From Nostocoides sp. Soil756 (GTDB lineage Bacteria; Actinomycetota; Actinomycetes; Actinomycetales; Dermatophilaceae): a stretch of DNA of 35,712 nt. Under the pieces are notes generated by a model. That model saw nothing but the letters and a program-made list of their open reading frames with translations, had not been told where the DNA came from and made no database searches. Below, in pieces: positions 19,301 through 26,727 of the stretch (within the stretch, counting starts at the first letter, position 1; every line of letters starts with the position of its first letter). The translations under genes were made by a program, and so were the position numbers. The DNA lies in contig NZ_LMSE01000001.1 in the NCBI RefSeq assembly GCF_001428065.1, forward strand, positions 249,674 to 285,385. The letters run 5' to 3'.

Positions 19301-19543
19301 GGACGTCGGGGCCGGTCGCGTCGCGTCCACCGTCCCGCGGGACCAGCTGACCCGGATCCCGTCGACGAAGCCGCGCGCGGTGGTGAGGACCGGCGGCGAC
19401 GGCGCGGCGGCGGTCGTGACCGCCGGGACGGCGAGGGCAGCGGCGGCAGCGGCGGGAGCGGTCGCCGGCTGGGCCGTCGCCACCATGGCCGCGAGGAGCA
19501 GGGTGAGCCACGCCATCCGGCCGTGGTGCGTCACTCGACCCAT
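16400..19543 (-). CDS. large secreted multidomain beta protein (FN3/Ig-like plus TolB-like propeller)
   Basis: 1047 residues. A signal peptide (basic GRVTHHGR, then WLTLLLAAMVATAQ) is followed by an Ala/Pro stretch. Approximate order: a fibronectin-III-like domain (about 50-145); a stretch with a carbohydrate- or lectin-like beta pattern; a domain with paired Cys (about 290-370) of the CARDB/Ig type; a second FN3-like domain (about 395-475); a TolB/PD40-type beta-propeller (about 480-745) with repeats such as PEVSPDGRRAVVV, PAWLPDGSALLAV and LRYDPTGRYLFAG; and Ig-like domains in the C-terminal third. No catalytic motif or sorting signal is seen. It probably works outside the cell or on its surface as a binding protein. 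ATG with GGGGGAGA about six bases before. Gene-rich GC and codon use match the core genome. Confidence 0.85.
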   Translation of the reverse strand: MGRVTHHGRMAWLTLLLAAMVATAQPATAPAAAAAALAVPAVTTAAAPSPPVLTTARGFVDGIRVSWSRGTVDATRPAPTSYLLTRTGPVSGAVTVPVLASGSSSDGYEDTTAPAGEALTYSVVALRAGAASDPGAPSPEVMRPAWDGPYAGARTALVMVWDQASASTGSDSGLDSVLADGAQVTWEPGWSSFGTDATHRFLAPDVPDGRYDVGTSPGQVDVTAVAGAPCAAPTGVVTLSRTAYALAGLAAQTADAELDCANGHHLRVAFRWATPDPLPLVRTAVTAVTTVTAGGEGSVSATVRNDGSEGLELSAVRLVPLDDDTSGALSVTASTCPGTALAPGASCVVTVAARPAADASRESRAIVAVDTPWGEHEAGIVVGQLAGHGQDAPTLVSSPRGVRMTWAAPASVLGGFAAYRVERQAAAGPVVLKRRTLVAEPWTEDLGPLPTGAATYRVVLETLDGRELPSPWSTVHVPAGWLLLATTSGVVAVNPDDGWAAGGTFGRATLSAPWPVTGLSADPRRSAVLAAVKGDSYGFLTDLGPSTQGVGSAVLAVPDTQPEVSPDGRRAVVVRTPVVTDGRTTQVGGLVVIARGTGAESPVPASDGLLSPAWLPDGSALLAVTPDSRIVRVDLTTGARTTVLTDTHVSDLAVSNQGRMAFVRSTGFYDQSIVEASLTGTDRRTVASYTYPSGLRYDPTGRYLFAGGHEWTEGAASRVYDLAPTTPTLVARLPLASDAAWWDPVSSAPAVTVSVAEWTGTQARVVLGASDADDAPGGLATQCRIDTGVWVACGPSWTTPALAAGRHTVTVTVTDPSGAGSTATRSWSVDTTAPVASLGTVPTATLGTTLTTGWVAGDAGGSGLRSYDLRYRRASIGSRLGAYVYPRTLQGTPGRTARLTVSQGYEYCLSVRARDVAGNVGAWSAERCTSVVLDDRSLTAGTGWTRGVSSSYVFGTFTRTTRSGVSLTRPGVSTRRLGIVATTCATCGAVDVYVGSTRLGRISLTSSAARTRQVRWLPLMSSTRAGTVTLRSTSTRTTVIDGLLVWH

Positions 19544-19729
19544 GGATGTCTCCCCCTGCTGCGACCCGACCCCGGGACCAGTCGACGTCCGGCCGGTCGG
19601 CAGAGACTACGCGGGCGCTGCGCCGCCTGTCAGCCGGTCGGTGCCGTCGTCGTGCGAAGGGCCGTGCCCTCCTGTGCGCGCTCTCAGGTCGGCAGGGGGT
19701 CCGCGGCCGTCGCCGGCCGGTCGGCCCGG

Positions 19730-20497
19730 TCAGCGCTTGAGGGCGGCCGCCCTCCGCTCCTGGGCGATCTCGGAGTGGAAGAGCCGCCCCGACAGCGCCG
19801 CCGTGGCCGGCCCGTCGGCGTCGAAGCGCCCCACCAGCTCGGCCGTCAACAGCTGCTTGCCCGCGGTCAGACCCTGCCGGACGCCGGCCCGGAGGTCGTC
19901 CAGCACGGCGGTGACGGCGGCATCCAGCCCCGCCTCGTCGACGACCCGGGTGACCAGGCCGCCCTCGAGCGCCTCGGCCGCGGTGAAGGTGCGCCCGGTG
20001 AGGAACCAGTCGGAGGCCGCGCGGGCGGTGAGCCGGTGGCGCAGCGGGATGGAGATGACGGAGGCCGCGAGCCCGAGGCGCACCTCGGTGAGGGCGAACG
20101 ACACGTCGTCGCGGCAGACCACGACATCGGCGCTGGCGACCAGTCCCAGACCCCCCGCGCGGACCGGGCCGTCGAGGCGGACCACGACCGGGACCGGAAG
20201 GGCCGCGATGCGCCGCTGGAGACCGATGATGCCGAGCGCCGACTGCTCCATGTCGACGGTGGCCGCCTCGGCGAGGTCGGCCCCCGAGCAGAACACCCGG
20301 TGCGACGAGCGCAGCAGCACCCCGTGCAGCGACTCGTCGTGGGCCACGGCGTCGAGGTGCTCGCCGAGCTCGGCCACCAGGCGGCGGCTCAGGGCGTTGC
20401 GGTTGGCCGGCGAGTCGAGGGTGATGACGGCGATGCGGTCGTCGTCGGCGCGCGTGACGAGCGGGGCGGGGGGCTGGGGGGTCGGGTCGTCCACCAT
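19730..20497 (-). CDS. enoyl-CoA hydratase/isomerase (crotonase) family protein
   Basis: 255 residues, the usual crotonase length. The CoA-binding and first oxyanion-hole motif is SSHRVFCSGADLAEA (about 68-82), and the second is DGPVRAGGLGLVASADVVV. One acid of the classic hydratase pair is kept (LTEVRLGL), but the position filled by Glu in GGGCEL of true hydratases is Gly here (AGGLGL). Hydration by the usual two-Glu mechanism is therefore doubtful; an isomerase, hydrolase or decarboxylase role is possible. It lies 54 bases after the oxidoreductase stop, on the same strand. It may belong with that gene, but no metabolic pathway can be named from the surroundings. Confidence 0.9.
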   Translation of the reverse strand: MVDDPTPQPPAPLVTRADDDRIAVITLDSPANRNALSRRLVAELGEHLDAVAHDESLHGVLLRSSHRVFCSGADLAEAATVDMEQSALGIIGLQRRIAALPVPVVVRLDGPVRAGGLGLVASADVVVCRDDVSFALTEVRLGLAASVISIPLRHRLTARAASDWFLTGRTFTAAEALEGGLVTRVVDEAGLDAAVTAVLDDLRAGVRQGLTAGKQLLTAELVGRFDADGPATAALSGRLFHSEIAQERRAAALKR

Positions 20498-20551
20498 CCG
20501 ACCGACCCTAGTGCCGTGCGCGCCGTGACGGGCGGGGGGCCGAGCCGCCCG

Positions 20552-21040
20552 TCAGGCGGCGAGGGGGACCAGGCGGAAGACCGGGAAGCCCGGGGCGGCG
20601 GCCGCGAGCTCGGCGTCGGAGGCGTCCTGGGTGAGGCCGTCGACGAAGCGGCTGACCTCCCAGCCCCAGCGCGCGAGGTAGACCCGCAGCACCGGGGACC
20701 GCTCGCCGGCGGGGAGCTCGACCAGCCCGACCCGCTCGACGCGGCGCCCGACCCGCAGCTCGGCCGCGCCGGCGACGCGGACGTTGCGCACCCACTCGGT
20801 GACCCCTCGCGGGGCGACCAGGTAGCGCTCGCCATCGAGGGTCATCAGGTTCACCGGGGTGCTGCGCGGCTGCCCGGAGCGCCGGCCCCGGACGGTGAGG
20901 ACGCGCGAGCCCATCACGCTGACCCCGTGGGCGGTCAGCCAGGCGACGACGGTGTTGAACCGGCGGTCGGACGCCTCCGGTCGCACGTAGCGGTCGGTGC
21001 GGGTGGCGTCGCGGTCGGTGCGGGTCTGGTCGGTGCTCAT
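20552..21040 (-). CDS. deazaflavin (F420)-dependent nitroreductase family oxidoreductase
   Basis: 162 residues of the DUF385/Ddn split-barrel family, whose members use reduced F420 (or bind flavin) to reduce small molecules. Key features are LTVRGRRSGQPRSTPVNLM (about 48-66), GERYLVAPRGVTEWVRNVRVAG, and a C-terminal PGFPVFRLVPL. The start at 21040 has GAGGAG about seven bases before it; the longer frame upstream runs through the promoter. It is divergent from the TetR gene across a region with two operator-like palindromes and a TTGACA -35, so that regulator very probably controls it. The substrate is unknown. Confidence 0.92.
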   Translation of the reverse strand: MSTDQTRTDRDATRTDRYVRPEASDRRFNTVVAWLTAHGVSVMGSRVLTVRGRRSGQPRSTPVNLMTLDGERYLVAPRGVTEWVRNVRVAGAAELRVGRRVERVGLVELPAGERSPVLRVYLARWGWEVSRFVDGLTQDASDAELAAAAPGFPVFRLVPLAA

Positions 21041-21059
21041 GGGGTTCTCCTCGGTTGTG

Positions 21060-21121
21060 TGAGCGGTGCTCTCGTTTTGAGTGTGGGCCCTCGTGGCCGC
21101 CCCTGTCAAGAGCAGTGCTCT
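21060..21121. promoter_or_regulatory. TetR operators and divergent promoter region
   Basis: A perfect palindrome AGAGCA-G-TGCTCT (21109-21121) and a near copy TGAGCG-G-TGCTCT (21060-21072) lie 49 bases apart. On the minus strand a consensus -35 TTGACA (21104-21109) touches the first palindrome. A weaker -10 CACACT (21080-21085) lies 18 bases on, and transcription would start next to the second palindrome. A repressor bound at both would block the oxidoreductase promoter and probably its own gene. Confidence 0.65.
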
Positions 21122-21144
21122 CGAAATGTGCGAGGATGACCGTC

Positions 21145-21837
21145 ATGTCCCCGACCCGCGCCGAGCGCCGCGCCGACGTCGAGCGCCGCATCCTGCAGAT
21201 CGCCCGGGCCCACCTGGCCCAGGAGGGGGCGGCCCGGCTGTCGTTGCGGGCGGTCACCCGCGAGCTGGGCATGGTCTCGTCGGCGGTGTACCGCTACGTC
21301 GCCGACCGCGACGAGCTGCTGACCCTGCTGGTGGTCGACGGCTACACCGACCTCGCCGACGCCGTCGACGCTGCGGTCGAGGCGGCCGCCGAGCAGCCCT
21401 GGCACGAGCGGATCGTCGCGGGCGCGCTCGCCTTCCGGGCCTGGGCCGTGGCCGACCCGGCGCGCTACGCACTGCTCTACGGCAGCCCCGTGCCCGGCTA
21501 CCAGGCACCCGGCGAGCGCACCATCGGCCCCGGCACCCGCGTGCAGACCACCCTGACGCGGCTCGTGGCCGAGGGTGTGGCGGCCGGCGAGGTCGCCGAG
21601 GTCCCCGGGCACCGGGGGCTCGACCCGCGGCTCGACGCCCCCCTGGCCGCCGCAGCCGCCGAGCTCGGGCTCCCCGCCGGGCCGGCCGTCATGGCCGCGG
21701 TCGTCGGGCTGTGGTCGGTGGTCGTCGGCGGCACCAGCCTGGAGGTGTTCGGGCAGTACGGGCCGGACGGCCTCGGGGCCCCGGACGCCCTGTTCGAGCA
21801 CCAGGTGCGCGCCGGCGTCGACGCCCTGCGCGCCTGA
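21145..21837 (+). CDS. TetR/AcrR family transcriptional regulator
   Basis: 230 residues. The N-terminal DNA-binding domain reads RRILQIARAHLAQEG, then SLRAVTRELGMVSSAVYRYVADRDELLTLLV, a textbook TetR helix-turn-helix. The C-terminal ligand domain contains ALAFRAWAVADPARYALLYGSPVPGY and GLWSVVVGGTSLEVFGQ, the pattern of the WHG-type (TetR_C_13/25-like) regulators. The start was placed at ATG 21145, with GAGG nine bases upstream; an ATG at 21136 abuts that site and would add three residues. It is divergent from the oxidoreductase and likely represses both genes through the two palindromes. The inducer is unknown. Confidence 0.93.
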   Translation: MSPTRAERRADVERRILQIARAHLAQEGAARLSLRAVTRELGMVSSAVYRYVADRDELLTLLVVDGYTDLADAVDAAVEAAAEQPWHERIVAGALAFRAWAVADPARYALLYGSPVPGYQAPGERTIGPGTRVQTTLTRLVAEGVAAGEVAEVPGHRGLDPRLDAPLAAAAAELGLPAGPAVMAAVVGLWSVVVGGTSLEVFGQYGPDGLGAPDALFEHQVRAGVDALRA

Positions 21838-21876
21838 TCCGACGGCTCACGGCATCCCGCGGCGAGGACCGGCGAC

Positions 21877-22503
21877 TCAGCCGTAGGTGTCGCGCGGGCC
21901 CCGGCCGTCCTGCACCCGGTGCCGCCCCCGGGACCAGGGCGGGGCGCTGGGCCCCACGATGCGCAGCTCGGTGACGGTGCCCTCCCCGACGTCCTGCGCC
22001 AGCCGGCCCATCAGCGAGGTCTCGAGCAGCCGCAGCTGGGTGGCCCAAGCGGTGGAGTCGGCCCGCACCGTGAGGACCCCTTCGGCGAAGTCGGTGGGCT
22101 GGCAGTGCGCGGCGACCTCGGGCCCGACGATGGCCGGCCAGCGCCCGATGACCGAGCCGACCGCGACCTCGGCCGCCCAGCCCCGCTCGGCCACGAACCG
22201 GCCGATCTGGTCGCCGAGCAGCTGCGGGTCGCGGCCCCCGTCCTTGCGCCCGTCGGCGGGCACGTCGCGCTGACGCCGCCGGGGCTTCAGTCCGGGGCGC
22301 AGCCCCTTGGCGCGCGCGCCGGCCCGGGCGCGGGCCAGGGCCTCGGCGGTGGCCAGCACCGGGTCGGCGACGTCGGGGCCGAGGGCGTCGGACCGGACGG
22401 CCTCGGACTCGGCGGCATCCGAGGCATCCGAGGCATCCACGGCATCCGCCGCGTCTCCGCCGGCCGCGTCGGGCTCCGGGGCGTCGGGGGGCTCAGGCGT
22501 CAT
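21877..22503 (-). CDS. dciA: DciA-type DUF721 protein, probable helicase-loading factor
   Basis: 208 residues. The C-terminal DUF721 domain (about 105-190: [31 protein letters not shown], followed by [23 protein letters not shown]) matches DciA, the protein that loads the replicative helicase DnaB at the origin in bacteria lacking DnaC/DnaI. The N-terminal ~60 residues are acidic, Asp/Ala/Ser/Pro-rich and partly made of a 9-base DNA repeat. A basic linker ([13 protein letters not shown]) follows. It is last in the leftward dnaN-gnd-recF-dciA group, and its ATG lies inside the end of recF (11-base overlap), so translation is coupled. It ends about 40 bases from the convergent TetR gene. Confidence 0.92.
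   Translation of the reverse strand: MTPEPPDAPEPDAAGGDAADAVDASDASDAAESEAVRSDALGPDVADPVLATAEALARARAGARAKGLRPGLKPRRRQRDVPADGRKDGGRDPQLLGDQIGRFVAERGWAAEVAVGSVIGRWPAIVGPEVAAHCQPTDFAEGVLTVRADSTAWATQLRLLETSLMGRLAQDVGEGTVTELRIVGPSAPPWSRGRHRVQDGRGPRDTYG
22414..22449. repeat. four tandem 9-base repeats inside dciA
   Basis: GGCATCCGA twice, then GGCATCCAC and GGCATCCGC. On the coding strand they encode Asp-Ala-rich tripeptides (DASDASDA). Whole-codon repeats like this can change length without breaking the frame. Confidence 0.7.
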
Positions 22504-23707
22504 CGGCCACGACCTCCTCGACCGAGCCCAGCGTGACCCGGAAGGTGCGCCCGGCCAGGGCGGCCGGGACATCCTCGGGCACTGCCGCGGTGACCAGCAC
22601 CTGCTCGGCGTCGCCCACCATCGCGGCCAGCCGCTCGCGCCGGCCCACGTCGAGCTCGGCGAAGACGTCGTCGAGCACCAGCACCGGGTCGTCTCCGAGG
22701 TCGGTGCGCAGCAGCTGGAAGGCCGCGAGCCGCAGCCCGAGCGCGAACGACCACGACTCGCCGTGGCTGGCGTAGCCCTTGGCCGGCAGCTCGCCGAGCG
22801 AGAGCAGGACGTCGTCGCGGTGCGGCCCCACGAGGCACTGGCCGCGCTCGACCTCCTGGTCGCGCACGGCGGCGAGCGAGGCCAGGATCTCCTCGTGCAG
22901 CTCGGGGATCTCGGGCACCTCCCCCGCGGCCAGCCGGGCGGCGGTCCCCTCGCGCAGCGACGAGCGGTAGCTGACCCGGGCGTCGGACTGGCCGTTGCTG
23001 ACCTCGTCGTAGGCCTTGGCCAGGTACGGCCCGAGGTCGCGCAGCAGCCGCAGCCGGGCGTAGAGCAGCGACGACCCGACCCCGGCCAGCTGGGCGTCCC
23101 AGATCCCGAGGGTGTGCAGCGCGCTCGCTGCCTCCGACGCCGGGTCGAGCGCCTCGGCCCCCGGGCGCGGACGACGAACCCGGGCCCGGCGCGAGAGGTA
23201 GGGCTGGGCCGACTTCAGCAGCGCCGAGCGCTGCTTGACGATGCGGTCGTACTCCTGGCGCACCCCGGCCCAGCGCGGCTGGCGCGCCACCAGCAGGTCG
23301 TCGAGGAAGCGCCGGCGCTCGCCGGGGTCGCCCTTGACCAGCGCCAGGTCCTCGGGGGCGAAGAGCACCGTACGCAGCGACCCCAGGACGTCGCGCGGGC
23401 GCACCGGCGAGCGCCCGAGCCGCGCCCGGTTGGCCCGCCCGGGCGTGATCTCGAGCTCGACCATCGTCTCGCGGCCGTCCTGCATCACCGCCCCGCGCAC
23501 CACGGCCCGCTCGGCCCCGGCCCGCACCAACGGCGCGTCGGTGGCCACCCGGTGGCTCGACAGCGACGCGAGGTAGCCCAGGGCCTCGACCAGGTTGGTC
23601 TTGCCCTGGCCGTTGAGACCGACCAGGGTCGTGACGCCCGGCTCCAGCGGGAGCTCGGCGCTCGTGTAGCTGCGGAAGTCGGCGACCGACAGGTGCCGGA
23701 CGTGCAC
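22493..23707 (-). CDS. recF: DNA replication and repair protein RecF
   Basis: The 404-residue SMC-like ATPase that helps load RecA on gapped DNA. Walker [10 protein letters not shown] at 30-38; the signature-type region [16 protein letters not shown] lies around 310; Walker [13 protein letters not shown] at about 340. It opens [14 protein letters not shown], typical of RecF. The start is GTG 23707, eight bases after the gnd stop, with GGGAGG directly before it. Spacing is tight, but no other start fits the family. A somewhat extended basic patch ([14 protein letters not shown]) sits mid-protein. It is in the usual place after dnaN, with gnd inserted as in many actinobacteria, and overlaps dciA. 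Confidence 0.97.
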   Translation of the reverse strand: MHVRHLSVADFRSYTSAELPLEPGVTTLVGLNGQGKTNLVEALGYLASLSSHRVATDAPLVRAGAERAVVRGAVMQDGRETMVELEITPGRANRARLGRSPVRPRDVLGSLRTVLFAPEDLALVKGDPGERRRFLDDLLVARQPRWAGVRQEYDRIVKQRSALLKSAQPYLSRRARVRRPRPGAEALDPASEAASALHTLGIWDAQLAGVGSSLLYARLRLLRDLGPYLAKAYDEVSNGQSDARVSYRSSLREGTAARLAAGEVPEIPELHEEILASLAAVRDQEVERGQCLVGPHRDDVLLSLGELPAKGYASHGESWSFALGLRLAAFQLLRTDLGDDPVLVLDDVFAELDVGRRERLAAMVGDAEQVLVTAAVPEDVPAALAGRTFRVTLGSVEEVVADDA

Positions 23708-23715
23708 CCTCCCGC

Positions 23716-24792
23716 TCAGCCCTTCTTCGTCGTGCGCTTCCGCGCGTCGCCGGTGCTGCCCGGGGAGGCGGGGCCGGCGGTGGCCGCCTGCGCCGCCTTC
23801 TTGGCCGCGGCCTTCTTGGTGGGGGTCTTCTCCTTGGGCTTGGCCGCCCGGCGCGAGGCGTCGGCGCTGGCTGGGCCGGTGGCGTCGGCGGCGCGCAGCT
23901 TGCGACCCTCCGCGAGGGTCATCACCTGGTGTCCGCCGAACCCGCCGCGCAGCGCCGCGACCGCCTGCATCGTCGGTGAGACCTCCTGGCGCGAGGCGAA
24001 CCGGGCGAAGAGCGAGGCCGAGATGACCGGCATCGGCACCGAGAGCTCGATGGCCTCCTCGACCGTCCAGCGGCCCTCGCCGGAGTCGGCGGTGTAGTCG
24101 GAGACGTCGTCGAGGGTGGGGTTCTCCTCGAGGGCGTCGACCATGAGGTCGAGCAGCCAGGACCGGACGACGGTGCCACGGCTCCAGGCCTTGAAGGCGC
24201 CGGGGACGTCGTCGACGATGTCCTTCTTCGTGAGCAGCTCGTAGCCCTCGGCGTACGCGGCCATCAGCCCGTACTCGATGCCGTTGTGCACCATCTTCGT
24301 GTAGTGCCCGGCGCCGACCTTGCCGGCGTGGACGAACCCCTCGTCGCGCGGGCCCTCGGGGCGCAGCGCGTCGAAGATCGGCATCGCCTTGCGCACGTTG
24401 GCCTTGGTGCCGCCGGCCATCAGGCCGTAGCCGTTCTCGAGGCCCCAGATGCCGCCGGAGACGCCGCAGTCGACGTAGCCGATGCCCTTCTCCTTGAGCA
24501 GCTTCTCGTTCTCGATGTCGTCGGTCCACTTGCTGTTGCCGCCGTCGATGACGAGGTCGCCCTTGTCGAGGAGGTCGGCCAGCGCGGCGACGGTCTCGCG
24601 GGTGGGGGCGCCGTGCGGCACCATCACCCAGACCACGCGGGGTGCCGAGAGCTGCCCCACCAGATCGGCGAGGCTCGAGGAGTCGGAGACGGCCTTGTTG
24701 CGGTCGTAGCCCACGACCTCGTGGCCCGCGCGCCGCAGCCGCTCGCGCATGTTGCCGCCCATCTTGCCCAGGCCGACCAGTCCCAGCTGCAT
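23716..24792 (-). CDS. gnd: 6-phosphogluconate dehydrogenase (decarboxylating), short form, with basic tail
   Basis: 358 residues. The enzyme oxidises 6-phosphogluconate to ribulose 5-phosphate and CO2 in the pentose phosphate pathway. The Rossmann motif GLGKMG is at 7-12. GGNSKW and [18 protein letters not shown] line the substrate site, and [18 protein letters not shown] holds the catalytic Lys and Asn. It is the ~300-residue bacterial type and ends its family homology near GGFGGHQVM. Beyond that is a 45-residue tail (about 314-358) rich in Lys, Ala and Pro ([17 protein letters not shown]), like histone H1 tails. It starts at ATG 24792 with GGAG seven bases before. It lies between dnaN and recF, the typical actinobacterial position. 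Confidence 0.96.
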   Translation of the reverse strand: MQLGLVGLGKMGGNMRERLRRAGHEVVGYDRNKAVSDSSSLADLVGQLSAPRVVWVMVPHGAPTRETVAALADLLDKGDLVIDGGNSKWTDDIENEKLLKEKGIGYVDCGVSGGIWGLENGYGLMAGGTKANVRKAMPIFDALRPEGPRDEGFVHAGKVGAGHYTKMVHNGIEYGLMAAYAEGYELLTKKDIVDDVPGAFKAWSRGTVVRSWLLDLMVDALEENPTLDDVSDYTADSGEGRWTVEEAIELSVPMPVISASLFARFASRQEVSPTMQAVAALRGGFGGHQVMTLAEGRKLRAADATGPASADASRRAAKPKEKTPTKKAAAKKAAQAATAGPASPGSTGDARKRTTKKG

Positions 24793-24860
24793 CCGATGCT
24801 CCTCGTGTGGGTGGGTGAAGCGTTCGTCCCCCAGCAGGCTACTCAGGCCGGGCGCGCGGG

Positions 24861-25994
24861 TCAGGAGGCGTAGCGGACCGGCATCAGCACGTAGCGGTAC
24901 GAGGTGTCGGCGGCGCCGTCCTGCTCGGGCTGGCCCGAGAGGACCGCGGGGCGCGAAGCCTGGGTGAACGAGATGCGCGACCAGTCGGTGCCGACGGCGC
25001 CGAGGCCGTCGAGCAGGTACGTGGGGTTGAACGCGATCTCGATCTCGGGGCCGGTGAGGGCGCACTCGACGGCCTCGGAGGCCTGGGCGTCGTCGCCGGT
25101 GCCGGCCTCGATGGCCACCTGGCCGTCGCTGAACCGCAGCCGCACCGGGGTGTTGCGCTCGGCGACCAGGGCCACGCGCTTGACGGCCTCCACCAGCTCG
25201 GAGGTCTTGATGACCGCCTCGGTGTCGGAGGTGGTGGGGAAGATCGAGGAGACCTTGGGGTACTCGCCGTCGAGGAGGCGCGTGGTGGTGCGGCGGCGCC
25301 CGGCCTCGAAGCCCACCAGCCCGTCGCCGCCGGCGGTGGCGCCGAGCGCCACGTCGATCGAGCCGCTGGCACCGAGGCTGCGCGCGGTCTCGCTGAGGGT
25401 GCGGGCCGGGATGAGGACCACGTGGTCGGCATCGGTGGAGGTGGGGTTCCAGTGCAGCTCGCGCATGGCGAGGCGGTAGCGGTCGGTGGCCAGCAGCGTC
25501 ATGGTGTCGCCGTTGACCTCGACCCGCACGCCGGTGAGGATCGGCAGGGTGTCGCCGCGGTCGGCCGCGATCGAGACCTGCGCGACGGCCTGGGTGAAGA
25601 GGTGGCCGTCGACCGAACCGGTGGGCTCGGGGCTGGCCGGGAGCGTGGGGTAGTCGTCGGCCGGCATCATCAGCAGGCTGAACCGCGAGGCCCCGCAGGT
25701 GACCTGGACCTTGCTGCCCTCGGTGGAGACGTCGATCGGGCGGGCCGGCAGGTTGCGCGAGATGTCGGCCAGCAGCCGACCCAGCACCAGCACGGTGCCC
25801 GCCTCGGCCACGTCGGCCGCCACGGTGACGCGGGCCGAGACCTCGTAGTCGAAGGCGCTGAGCGTCAGGGTGCCGTCGTCACCGGCCTCGAGGAGGATGC
25901 CGGCGAGGACCGGGACGGGGGGCCGGGCCGGCAGCCCGCGAGCCACCCAGGTGACCGCCTCGGCCAGGACGTCGCGCTCGACGCGGAACTTCAC
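24861..25994 (-). CDS. dnaN: DNA polymerase III sliding clamp (beta subunit)
   Basis: 377 residues, the normal length. It makes the ring that holds DNA polymerase on DNA. Family features: MKFRVERDVLAEAVTWVARGLPARPPVPVLAGILLEA at the start (in parts), ADDYPTLP, the ATDRYRLAMREL core, RLLDGEYPKVSSIFP, and the C-terminal YRYVLMPVR that ends the clamp fold. The GTG start at 25994 follows GGGCGG by six bases; longer readings upstream are spurious. It faces away from oriC and is followed by gnd after 68 bases. Confidence 0.98.
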   Translation of the reverse strand: MKFRVERDVLAEAVTWVARGLPARPPVPVLAGILLEAGDDGTLTLSAFDYEVSARVTVAADVAEAGTVLVLGRLLADISRNLPARPIDVSTEGSKVQVTCGASRFSLLMMPADDYPTLPASPEPTGSVDGHLFTQAVAQVSIAADRGDTLPILTGVRVEVNGDTMTLLATDRYRLAMRELHWNPTSTDADHVVLIPARTLSETARSLGASGSIDVALGATAGGDGLVGFEAGRRRTTTRLLDGEYPKVSSIFPTTSDTEAVIKTSELVEAVKRVALVAERNTPVRLRFSDGQVAIEAGTGDDAQASEAVECALTGPEIEIAFNPTYLLDGLGAVGTDWSRISFTQASRPAVLSGQPEQDGAADTSYRYVLMPVRYAS

Positions 25995-26727
25995 GGCATA
26001 CCGCCCTATCCGGCGCGGCCTGCCGCGCCCATGTGGTGCATCGGGATCGTGCCCGTCCGCACGGGCGCTCGTCGGCGCCCCCGAGGCAGACGGGAGCATG
26101 ACATTAGTGCACCGGCCCGGGGGGCGGTACCGATGTCGCTGCATCCGGTCCGTGGGGTTGCTCGCGGGTCGGGGGTCGGGTCGTGAGGTGGTTCTCGGTC
26201 GGGTCGCAGCAGGGACCTGATCGGGGTGGACCCCTTCATCTCCAGGTCTCATCGTGGTTGTAGGAGCTGTGGATCCTGTGGACGACGCGGTGTCGGTGCA
26301 GGTCAGCGCGGCACGCCCGGGTGTGGACGGGGCCGGGACGAACCGGTGCACGACGGGCCGGCGCTGTTGACGGCCAGCAGGCGTTCACATCCGGTCCACC
26401 GGTGCGCGGCGCGTCGTCCACGGCGACGCGCCGTCCGTCCACAGTCATCCACAGGCCCTGTGGACAACCAGGGGCGCAGGACGCTCGTGGGGCAGGTGGG
26501 GTCCGGAGTTTTCCACAGGCTTGTACCCATGGGTGGATGACCGTTGTCTAAGGTTGCCGACCGGCTGCCGGGCCCCTGGCGGCCTGTGTCGTGCGTGACG
26601 GGAGGCACCCGGGGTTCGACGGTGGCCGGGCTCATCCTGTGGACGAGGTGGGGACGACCGGGGCTTGTCGAAGGTTCGACTGTGGACGACGCGGGTCCGA
26701 CGGGGGACGGGGGGAGGACCGCGAGCG
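25995..26727. other. oriC: chromosomal replication origin (oriC) between dnaA and dnaN
   Basis: 733 gene-free bases holding a DnaA-box cluster. There is a perfect actinobacterial box TTGTCCACA on the minus strand (26459-26467). Near matches are TCATCCACA (26445-26453), TTTTCCACA (26509-26517), CCGTCCACA (26435-26443), and reverse copies at 26268-26276, 26277-26285, 26322-26330, 26638-26646 and 26681-26689. Boxes point both ways. The least GC-rich part is around 26505-26560. DnaA binding here would open DNA for DnaB loading. A Gly-coding shadow of dnaN extends in but is not a gene. The segment next to dnaN (25995-26260) has no clear boxes and probably carries the dnaN promoter. Confidence 0.9.

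Noticed and set aside
18947-21139. 730-residue plus-strand open frame
   Set aside because: Antisense to three well-supported minus-strand genes; low-complexity product.
22307-24097. 596-residue plus-strand open frame
   Set aside because: Antisense to dciA, recF and gnd.
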